NCBI GenBank assembly: GCA_003573635.1
Contig: QUTJ01031331.1
Coordinates: 1 to 10,936 of the forward strand
Direction of reading: 5' to 3'
Origin: Goniomonas avonlea
Lineage: Eukaryota > Cryptophyceae > Goniomonadida > Goniomonadaceae
DNA: 10,936 bases
Positions 1-7,428 of the stretch are shown here, one piece after another. Position 1 is the first letter of the stretch. Each line of letters opens with the position of its first letter. The notes beneath the pieces are model-generated. The model did not search any database and had not been told where the DNA came from. It saw only the letters and a list, made by a program, of their open reading frames with translations. The translations under genes were made by a program, and so were the position numbers.

Positions 1-173
1 ACGCGATGTACGAGCCTGCCGTGCCGTTGGGCCTACCGAATTTTCGGGTGTTCTATATGAATATTTTCAGTTTTGAACAGATATTACGTCAATATTTCAA
101 TATCAAAACGCCCAAAAAATTAAAAAATATTGATCTATTGTGCCAAGGCTTAGTATGAATTCCCGGATTCAGG
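1..173 (+). promoter_or_regulatory. AT-rich upstream region of the GT41-like gene
   Basis: No convincing coding frame is seen here. Positions about 50-140 are strongly AT-rich (runs of A and T, 'ttaaaaaatattg'), unlike the coding DNA that follows, and lie directly before the ATG at 174. This fits a promoter and 5' leader, but no specific core element can be assigned. The first 50 bases could instead be the tail of an upstream gene. Confidence 0.35.
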
Positions 174-1434
174 ATGGCGAAGGCTCGAGGCTGGCTGCTG
201 TTGCTGCTGTGCCACATCTCAGCTTGCCATGAGTGGGAGTTGTTGGATTCCCCCAAAACTTTTCGCAGTTTGTCAGCCGGGACTGCGGGGTTCAGTTTCG
301 ATGTAAAACAGCTCTTTCCGGAAGTGGAGCCTTTTGAAGCGACCCGGTCCAGCATGTTCAGCCAACCGTTTGTTCCAGCACTTGCAGTTCATCTTCACGC
401 TGCTGGAACTTGCTTCTCTTTGAACGCATATCTAGGAAAGGATGATCAATCTCCAATTTCAGAGTTTCCGTATCAGTCTGAAAACCTCACAGCGTGCGTT
501 TCATGTTGTTTCCTCTTCGTGTTGTTCACACTCGAGCAGGCCGTTCCGAATGTACGCTGATCACTGTGCACACCCTCCCATGGACGGTGTATGGTATTTG
601 GCTGTGACAAGCAACACCACAGTGCAACTCGGCCTCGAACTGGTCCTTCGTAAGTTGCGATCTGGTATTGCGATTTGCTGATCGTGAGTTCAGGCAATGC
701 CAATCTCCTTGGTCGAGATGTGATATTTCACTTTAATGGCCCGGCGGCAGCATCTGTATCAGTTTCCGTTGAAGCTCCTTTCCGTGACGAACGCCTTGTT
801 GTGAACGTGACCACCGTCTATGCGACTGGCGAACTAAGGAATCAACCGGAGACTGCATTTTCCGAGCACGTCTGGCTTGAGCCGACGAACGAGCTCAATA
901 TTTGCCCTACCACTGTCCTGGATGGTATGGTGCCAGGAGCCAAGAGTGTTGTCGCAACATTCGAACTTCCCGAGGGTTCCGCGGCAGTCTGGAACTTGGC
1001 TATCAAGTCCGACTCGAATGATACCTCGGATCTCATCGTGCATGTTTTTGCTTCGATGTATTGTGAGTCCCTCTTGCCTTTTGTTGACTTTCTTGGGAGC
1101 CGCCCTTTGACAATGTTGTCCGACTTGCGTCTGCAGATGCAGAAAGAAAGGAGGGCCCCCCAGTTCCCGCCACCGGTTTTGTGTCGGCGGCCCAGCATTC
1201 GTTCTACCTACAACATTCGTGCGTCCCGCAAATCGCATTCCTGTTGACTAGTCTCATTTCTTGTACCAGTAACCTCGAAGACCCAACATTCTGGGGGTCG
1301 GTGGAGCTTGCGAGACAGACGCTTGTCCGCACCATGAGCATCGCCCCGCACAAGTACGATTGCCACCCCTCGAAAATGTCCCAAACTGTTTCGTGGTGTC
1401 AAGGAATGTTGGCTCGTACACAGTGATCGCACAG
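174..1434 (+). other. N-terminal signal peptide and sequon-rich domain of the GT41-like gene
   Basis: The protein opens with MAKARGW followed by LLLLLCHISAC, a basic n-region and hydrophobic core typical of a cleavable signal peptide. The next exons are joined by introns 494-539 (46 nt), 650-693 (44 nt), 1063-1136 (74 nt) and 1219-1280 (62 nt), all phase-consistent. They encode alternating beta-like strands and at least four N-x-S/T sequons (NLT, NTT, NVT, NDT) plus several cysteines. I do not recognise the domain. No transmembrane helix is obvious. Seen directly: signal-like start and sequons. Inferred: entry into the secretory pathway. Confidence 0.6.
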
Positions 1435-4400
1435 GTGCTGCATCCGGTCAACCAATCTCCTGGAAGCAGCGTTTGGGGTTTCGTTGGCTCATCCTTTCTC
1501 GCAGGCACACAGTCATCCTTCGCCTCGCCGAGCTTGCGAAACAGCAAGGTAAACACGCCCGTGCTTCCCCACAAACACGCCTGTGCTTCCCCATCTGCTT
1601 TGCAGACCACTGGTGGGAGGTCACGGCGCAGACTTGCGGACATATTTTTGCTGCCCCATGAGTAATTTGTCCAACAGGAGCAAGCGACCACGCGACATGG
1701 CTGTACAACCAAGCAATTCATGTCGGGGCTGCAGAGGTGTCGGCCATTACGACCCACACTCTTGCTCTCGCGTCGGAGACCGACAGGTTTGTGTCCCTGG
1801 CAAGCGTCCGTCACCTCTCGGGAGTGACAAGCCTGCGTGTGTGAGAGTAGGGCGGGCTCCATGCTGCCTGTGCTTGCGTCTTGCACCACCTGGTCTTGCA
1901 CTGACAGCGGGCACAGCGGGGAGGTCATGCTGCAGACCCTCGAGGATCTCGTCGGGTCTCTTGGCGTGTGGCAGGGCAAGGAGGGCGAGCGCCTCTCCAA
2001 CGACAGGCAGTACGCTCAGGCCACGGACCTTCTGCTCTCTGCTTACATCAACTCGGTGAGCGAACACTAATCTGCAACCGCCAACGACAAACGACAAATG
2101 GGACGAGACCAGAATCGTCTCAGCGCGTTGACAAAACGATTGACACATGAAACCGAAAGTAAGACTGTGTCTACGAATCCACCAATCGACGAACGAGCGA
2201 TAGGAAAAGAAGAGTGGCGATAGAAAAGGCAAGAAAATAACATCAGAATGCCAGGATTGGGAGGTGCCAGACCTACTTACGGCCAGCCTAACTGCGCCGC
2301 CGCTAGATATTGATCCCCGAGCACACCGTGTTCTCCCTGTGTGACGGTGCTCTAATTTTTCTGAGTAGAATAACCTGGAGCACATCGACCTGCTTGGCAT
2401 GGCGCTCATGCGGCAAGGCGCGTACGACATGGCCGTCAACGTCTACACGCTCCTCTCGCAACGCGAGGACGCCAAAGGTGCGCCACGCCAACTCTCCACA
2501 CTCTCCTTCCTGTCTTCCCTTCAGCCCTCCCTCGCTTCCTCCCGCCTCCGTCTTCCGTGTAGCCACTTCAGTTACAAAAGGACTTGAATCGTGATTGCAA
2601 GCCAATGGTGATTTCCCATCAGTTCCCGTTATCCCCCACTCACTCGCTCCCCCCCTCCGCCTGTCTTTCTCCCCCCCCCTGCTCCTGGGTCAGTCTGACG
2701 GCAACTTGAGAGCTGTCAAGAGTCAACCTATCCGTTCTCGCGAGTTATTCTGACCGTTCTCCTGGGTCCAACTAGAGTCAGCCTGACCGTTGTCGGGAGT
2801 CAGCCCTGACGGTTGCGACAGAGAGTGCCCCCGCGCACCACGCGCTTGGCCTGGCGCTTCGGCACGCTGGACGACGCGACGAGGCCCTCACTGCTTTTCA
2901 CGAGGTCAGACGGTTCGGTTTCGAGTGGGGTTTCGAGATTCTTTCGAGATTTAGGAAAACTTGTGATCGTACTTTCGGAAAAACTTGTGATGACCTCTTT
3001 ACCGTGCTCTGTGTGCGGGAAGAATAGTATGGCCCCGTCCTCGTCTTGGAGAGTTGAGTGTGCTTGGGTGGGTAAGTGCGCTCTCGACGCCATCTCTCTG
3101 CCATTGTTGTCTTGCCGACCCGTGCTGGTGGCGTGACCGCGCTGTGCCTGGGTGCGCAGCCCGCCTCCCTCGTCGGCAGCCACTGCGCACCTCGTGAGAA
3201 TCACCTCAGTGTGCGTGCCTCCCTCGTCGGCAGCCTGTCTGCCGTAGTCTGATGCCCACTCCTCCCAGGCACTCCGGCTCGAACCGGAGGACCCCAAGCT
3301 GCTTCTGCACACGGCCGAAGTGCTGCTGTGGTGGGGCGACTACACCCACTACGACGCGGCCGCCACCTTGCTGCGCACTGCCACGGACCTGAGTCCCAAC
3401 AACACTGGTGCGCTGCTCACCGGGTGATAGCACTCACCCCGCCGTTCCGTCATTGGCACCTCTCTCACTGCTGCTTGCTGACACCTTGGTGTGTCGTTCC
3501 TCTCCAAGACGTGGCACTTGCTCCAGCGATCGTGCTGCAGGCCGAGTGAGTGCGTCAGGTGTTGGGTGACTTCCACTCCAATGCATTTTTTTTGTTTGTC
3601 GGCGACCCAGTGTCTGATGGCGAGCAGAGGTGCGAGTCCTGCACGGCCGAGTGCTGGGCCAGCTCGGACGGTATCAGGATGCCGGCGACACGCTTCGCAA
3701 GGTTGTCGCGCTCACCGACGGGAAGGACTCCGACGCCGCGTATGAACTTGTACTTATCGCACACCGCGCCTTTGATCTCGAGGTGCGGTTCTCCCTCTCT
3801 CCTTCTGCCTCTCCTTCTTCCCACATCGTCCCCGTTCTCCCTTTGCCCCCCCCTCTCCCTCTCTCCCTCCGCTGCTCTGTCTGTGTTTTAACCTTGTCGC
3901 AGCGGCGGCAGGAAGTGGAGGCAGGGGCCATTGCAGCAGTGCAACGGCAACTGGACGACGGCCAAAACCCCAGTATTCCCCCCGCCACTGCTTCGCTAAT
4001 TCTGTCCGCCCCCATGCTGCGTCAGGTCACCGCGCGCTGGACACAGGTGCGCCCAAGGTCGCGGGGTGGCAACTGCCTTGCTCCACAGCAGCGAGGAGGT
4101 AGCTGGGTGAGGAGGTGAGGGGGTGGGGGACAATGGGAGCGAGGATCTGCCCAGAACAGATGTGGGACCGATGTGTGAACAGATGCGTGAGCGAGGACGT
4201 GCGCAGAACAGATGTGTGAACTGTTGCAACTGTCCCCGGCCTCCCGCCAAGAGGGGGGTGTCGACTCCTAACCACCGTGCGCGCGCAGGAGGTAACGACG
4301 CGGATTGGCCTCCAACCAGGGCACCCTCGGCCACAGGCGGTCCTGCCTCCAACAAAGGGGGATGTTATGGTGGCGTACATGTCTTCCAACTTCCTTGAGT

Positions 4401-7400
4401 TGCAGCTCATCGTGTGCCCCCCCTCCCCTCTTCCAGCACACCCACACCCCACCCACCCACACCCACACCCACACCCTCACGCACACGCACACTCACACCC
4501 GCACCCGCACCCGCACCCGCACCCACACCGCACACGCACACCACATGCACACGCACACGCACACGCACACCGCACACCGCACACGCACACGCACACGCAC
4601 ACGCACACACACACGCACACGCATACCCCCATCACCCCTAGGACGCCCCTTGCTCAACTTGCTTCACTTGTCGCGAACCATGCCACCCCCGCCAATCTCC
4701 TCGTTGCGCGCACCACCCACCCCCACATTCGTTCCGAGTCTCAGTTGAGCAAATGGAAGTAAGCTCTCGATCTGACCGCCGTCTGTCTCCGCACACAGCA
4801 CAGTTCAGGTGTCAACACTGCCAGCCATCGGCACTATCCCTGTCTCCTTGCTTGTGTAACCCTGCGCGTGCAGAACCAGATGGTGCTCCGGCAGCACTCC
4901 GGGGTGCAGCCACTCTTCGTCGCACTTGGGGGGACGCCGTCAGCGCCAGAGGTGTGGCAAGCTCTGAGTGTCCAAGTGTGCTTTCGTGTGGAGGTCGTCA
5001 ATCTTTCGTCGCTGGGCATTGTGAATCATTGACGGGTCAATGTTCCAGTGTGCCCCCATCCCCGCACAATAGGCTGTGGTTCTACTGCAGAACATGAGCT
5101 GAGCTTGTTTTCGTTTTTGTTGATTACAAAAAAGCTGGTCCACGCGTCAGCTTCTGACACTTTGCGGCAGCTTTGTCTGAGTGGGTCACTGGGGTGTTTT
5201 CGTTTGCTCAAACATTGACGGCATCTCTTTTCCAAGTCTCGTTGGAGGGCACTCGCGAGTGGACATCCCTGAATCTTTCCACCGTGACTTCATCTGTTCT
5301 TACCGTTGCATATGATAAGCGTTTCGGGAAACTTCGAAAAGTTGGGCCGTTGCCTGGGACCGCTCTCTCGCTCTCTCGGACCCCATGCCTGTCGCAGCCT
5401 GCTGTGTGCCCGTGCTCTTGCCCTTGCCGCGTTTGTCGCGCTAACGACGCCCACAGTCTGCGGTCAACGCGGTGTGGCCGTGGGCGAGCCACTTCCTGAG
5501 CGCGGCGGGTGTCAGCCCAGGGGCCGCCGCGCAGCAGCTCAACGAGCTGGGCATCCACGTGCTGGTGGACCTCGACCTGCACTCTGACCGCGACGGCCGC
5601 GGCGCCTACATCTTTGCGCTCGCGCCCGCGCCTGTTGGCCTTGCCATGCCGTCAGTGTTGGGGTGAGTTGAGTTGGAGCACCAGTAGTGTTAGTGTTGCC
5701 GGTGACGTGCTCCCTCCCTCTCTCCCTCCCTCTCTCCCTCCCTCTCCCTTTCTCTGTGTGAGAAACGCGCAGCACCGTGCGACAGCGAGCAAAAAATCGC
5801 AAGGTGTGTGTATCACAGAAACATGTGGCGCGGCAGCAGCAAGCGAGTGCCCAGCAGCGCGGGGGGTGCTCCAACTCAACTCACCCCGGCGTAACTCCCC
5901 AACAATAAGCAACACAACAACCCGCGGCCATCGTAACACAGCTCTCAGCTGGTCCTCGACGTCTGGCTGGCCCTCGCCTGCATTGCTGGCCACCGACTCT
6001 GTCCTCACCCCGCCAGAATTTGCCCAACATTACACTGAGAGGCTGCTCATACTGCCCACGGGCCTCTTTGTGCGAAATCTCCCCTCCTTCCCGCTGGCTG
6101 GCAGTCCGGCTGCAGAGCTGCGGGGCGCCCTCGTGCGTGCTTAAAAGCTTATGCTTGCGCTGCTGTTCGGTTTGAACGGGAGTGTGTGTTGTAGCAACTG
6201 TAGTGTGTGCTATCCCACCAGGAGTCCACACACTGCGATGTGAGCTTGGTTTGCCCGTACCATCCCTACACAGACCGCTGTCACTTGTGTTGGAGTGTGT
6301 GCGTGTGTGCGCGCGCTGCGTGAGGGGGCGGGGAGAGTGAGCATCGGTGTTCGGGGGAAGTTGACGGGAGATACACGTGTCGCCCAACACATTGTCCAGG
6401 GTCGCGTCAGCTACGCCAACTCACTTGCGGTTTCTTTGTTTGTTGTTCTGACGCGAGTGGCCACAGGGTCTCAGCCAGCAGGCCTCAGTCGTGTTCTCGC
6501 ACGTCAGTGCTCCCCACCGCGTCGACGCAAGCAGCGTCGGGCTGTGGATAGACGTGTTGCGCAAATCCAACGATGCAACCATGGTCCTCGTGCACTCAGG
6601 CAACGCTTCTCAGGTCTGTTTTGCCATCCTGCCGAGACGCCACCGATGTGGTTGCTGCGGTTCGTGGCGTGTGACCTGTGCTTGCAGGTGCTGGCAGCTG
6701 GGCATGACGTGCGTGCTGGGAAGCTCGTGTTTGTGAGCCCCGAGGACACGTGGTCGGCTGCCGCCACGACGGACGTCGTCCTGGACTCGCTCAGTACTAA
6801 TGCAGAGGACACCATGGTGAGCGTACGCCCGCGTATTCGGGGTGGGGGTTTCCCAGTTTTGGTATCATTGGGCTGTTTACTGCAAGATATCAAGTACAGA
6901 CACAACTGACTGTAACGTTCTAGGCTGCGTCGCTTGCGGCAGGAGCCACGGCGGTGTCATGGCCAGGCGTAGGGTGGGCCCAGCGCGCGGGTGCGAGCAT
7001 GTTGCTGCGGAGCTCCCCCCTTGGGGTGGTTTGCTCGCGGGCAGAGTATATTGAAGTTGCTGGTCGCTTGGTATGACGCTGTTCCTCAACAAAAGTTGCC
7101 GTGTTAGCGATCTCTGGCAGTTACAATCGCGTTTGGGTCTCTTAAACCCAGCTCCCCAGGCATCAAGGTCCCGGAAGTGGCACGCTGCTCACCGAAAGTC
7201 TGCACGGTGTGCCCCACTGCGTCTTTGAATCGGTTCAACCACATTGTCGCATGCTGATGCCCGAGGGTATCACACCGCTAACTCTGAGATCGCAGCATGG
7301 GTATTGCGGAGTCGGACTTGTTTGACGTTCCACGTTGGATCAAGGGGTGGGAGCGGGCGTTGCGACTATCCATTGAGCTGTCCGCTCTCGATTCTGCCCA

Positions 7401-7428
7401 CTATCACATTTTTGTCTCCCGTCACTGA
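174..7428 (+). CDS. Multi-exon gene: signal peptide, TPR repeats and GT41 (OGT/SPINDLY-like) glycosyltransferase domain
   Basis: GT41 enzymes use a TPR superhelix to bind proteins and a GT-B domain to move GlcNAc or fucose from a nucleotide sugar to Ser/Thr. Exons rebuilt by frame and splice phase: 174-493, 540-649, 694-1062, 1137-1218, 1281-about 1434, about 1470-1548, 1678-1840, 1908-2055, 2369-2477, 2822-2904, 3269-3407, 3628-3782, 3903-4046, 4289-4411, (4642-4758, 4799-4808 optional), 4874-4985, 5237-5283, 5457-5662, 5949-6132, 6400-6429, 6467-6613, 6688-6816, 6924-7070, 7121-7167, 7296-7428 (TGA). The C-terminal half follows OGT in order: GIHVLVDLDLHSD, IFALAPAPVGLAMPS, PPEFAQHYTERLLILP, LFDVPRW. 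No in-frame stop remains apart from the unresolved 1416-1505 junction. The main alternative is two genes, with the N-terminal part (to about 1430) separate from the TPR-GT41 part. The GT41 assignment is firm; the single-gene model is an inference. Confidence 0.82.
1551..1594 (+). repeat. Two-copy 22-bp tandem repeat in intron 1549-1677
   Basis: The unit AAACACGCCYGTGCTTCCCC plus two bases is present at 1551-1572 and 1573-1594, differing at two positions. It begins two bases inside the intron, right after the donor at 1549. A second AG at 1605 could be an alternative acceptor; its product stays in frame but reaches a stop at 1659, so the 1677 acceptor is preferred. Confidence 0.75.
2056..2368 (+). 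other. 313-nt phase-0 intron
   Basis: The donor is GTGAGC after 2055 and the acceptor is TTTTTCTGAGTAG ending at 2368. It joins AYINS to NNLEHIDLL within the TPR block. The interior is lower in GC and purine-rich around 2190-2240. No exon, RNA gene or repeat is apparent inside. Confidence 0.7.
2478..2821 (+). other. 344-nt phase-1 intron with pyrimidine runs and a minisatellite
   Basis: The donor is GTGCGC and the acceptor is GCGACAG. Flanking exons join in phase to read through the TPR (DAK-E-SAPAHHALG). The middle (about 2495-2545 and 2635-2690) is pyrimidine-rich with C runs, and the 3' third is the 22-nt repeat listed separately. Confidence 0.7.
2687..2819 (+). repeat. Degenerate 22-nt minisatellite next to a 3' splice site
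   Basis: Copies starting at 2720, 2742, 2775 and 2797 share the core GAGTCANCCTGACCGTTSTCG, with an 11-nt partial copy at 2764 and a related block at 2687. The last copy ends at 2819, immediately before the acceptor AG at 2820-2821. Confidence 0.75.
2905..3268 (+). other. 364-nt phase-0 intron with short direct repeats
   Basis: The donor is GTCAGA and the acceptor is CTCCTCCCAG. It joins TAFHE to ALRLEPEDP exactly within one TPR. Inside are three TTTCGAG copies (about 2929-2950), two AAAACTTGTGAT copies (about 2956-2991) and a 19-bp perfect direct repeat listed separately. No exon is seen. Confidence 0.72.
3163..3235 (+). repeat. 19-bp perfect direct repeat, spacing 54 bp
   Basis: GCCTCCCTCGTCGGCAGCC occurs at 3163-3181 and again at 3217-3235, within the intron before the 3269 exon. 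No element boundaries or inverted ends are seen around it. Confidence 0.85.
3788..3875 (+). repeat. Polypyrimidine tract in intron 3783-3902
   Basis: An almost unbroken run of CT-rich sequence (TCTCCCTCTCTCC and similar) fills most of this 120-nt intron, which has a GTGCGG donor and a CTTGTCGCAG acceptor. It may simply strengthen the 3' splice site. Confidence 0.7.
4152..4215 (+). repeat. Short direct repeat in intron 4047-4288
   Basis: CAGAACAGATGTG is present near 4152 and again near 4203, with a related GAACAGATGCG between them. The enclosing 242-nt intron joins ARWTQ to EVTTRIG in phase 0. No exon is seen in it. Confidence 0.6.
4437..4630 (+). repeat. Interrupted CA-rich microsatellite (CA / CCCACA / GCACAC)
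   Basis: About 190 bases of near-pure C and A with G interruptions: CCCACA units first, then GCACCC and GCACAC units, ending in a pure CA run. It lies in the 4412-4873 intron of the GT41-like gene. Confidence 0.92.
4799..4808 (+). other. Possible 10-nt microexon
   Basis: CACAGTTCAG sits between an acceptor (CCGCACACAG, end of the 40-nt intron 4759-4798) and a GT donor at 4809 (intron 4809-4873, with GTAAC branch-like site). Including it keeps frame between exon 4642-4758 (ending phase 2) and exon 4874 (phase 0). Without it that upstream exon cannot join in frame. Confidence 0.35.
5660..5887 (+). repeat. 23-bp perfect inverted repeat spanning a 5' splice site
   Basis: The left arm 5660-5682 is exactly complementary to the right arm 5865-5887, separated by 182 nt. 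The left arm contains the last three coding bases and the GTGAGT donor of intron 5663-5948. G-U wobble pairs would extend the helix a few bases outward. No target-site duplication flanks the arms. Confidence 0.9.
5710..5756 (+). repeat. CTCCC/TCT polypyrimidine microsatellite
   Basis: A tandem of about 12-nt CTCCCTCCCTCT units lies inside the loop of the inverted repeat, in intron 5663-5948. Confidence 0.85.

Larger units (their letters stand above)
1680..3782 (+). other. TPR repeat block of the GT41-like protein
   Basis: Spliced exons encode about five TPR-like helical pairs, for example LLGMALMRQGAYDMAV, HALGLALRHAGRRDEALTAF followed by HEALRLEPEDP, LLLHTAEVLLWWGDY, and VLHGRVLGQLGRYQDAGDTL. 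The pattern of small residues, G-x-Y/R, A-L/A and a trailing L-x-P is the TPR consensus. An extra helical pair is suggested at 1500-1760 (LRLAELAKQQ joined to GASDHATWLYNQAI across the 129-nt intron 1549-1677). Several repeats are split by introns. OGT enzymes typically carry more repeats (animal forms about 11-13), so this block is short. Its likely role is substrate or partner binding. Confidence 0.8.
4412..4873 (+). other. 462-nt phase-0 intron, or two introns with optional exons
   Basis: The simplest model splices the GTGTGC donor at 4412 to the acceptor CGCGTGCAG at 4873, joining SSNFLELQLI to NQMVLRQHS in phase 0. The alternative keeps an exon 4642-4758 (acceptor CCCCTAG, strong donor GTAAGC) and a 10-nt microexon 4799-4808. 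It is also phase-consistent, using a phase-2 donor such as 4413-4414, and adds an NHAT motif. Transcripts are needed to choose. Confidence 0.5.
3903..7428 (+). other. GT41-like catalytic region (two Rossmann-like lobes)
   Basis: Exon 3903-4046 matches the linker between TPRs and the catalytic domain of OGT. Exon 4289-4411 has VAYMSSNF, the counterpart of OGT YVSSDF. Exons 4874-5662 give CFLSLEGTREW (like FCYALSPDDGT), ASHFLS (like NHFIDLS) and GIHVLVDL. The second lobe starts in 5949-6132 (TDSVLTPPEFAQHYTE) and continues VVFSHVSAPHRVD, KLVFVSPED, DSLSTNAEDTM, SWPGVGWAQRAGAS and LFDVPRW to the stop. The order and spacing are those of the family, with few gaps. Several nucleotide-sugar contact positions are changed (see findings). 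Confidence 0.82.

Noticed and set aside
1606-1661. Additional exon reading DHWWEVTAQTCGHIF
   Set aside because: The acceptor at 1605 gives an in-frame join but runs into a TGA at 1659 with no usable in-phase donor. Splicing 1548 directly to 1678 keeps frame and restores a TPR-like helix pair.
1254-2000. 248-codon open frame on the - strand
   Set aside because: It lies opposite several phase-consistent + strand exons that encode TPR-like helices, and its product is low-complexity without recognisable motifs. GC-rich coding DNA often leaves long antisense frames.
1747-2439. 230-codon open frame on the - strand
   Set aside because: It crosses exon and intron of the + strand gene and has no recognisable features; treated as an antisense shadow.
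4407-4610. Val/Cys/Gly-rich frame on the - strand
   Set aside because: It is produced by the CA-rich microsatellite read backwards; no coding evidence.
5660-5887. Miniature inverted-repeat transposon (MITE)
   Set aside because: The 23-bp inverted ends suggested it, but there is no target-site duplication and the left end includes coding bases and a splice donor, so an inverted duplication fits better.
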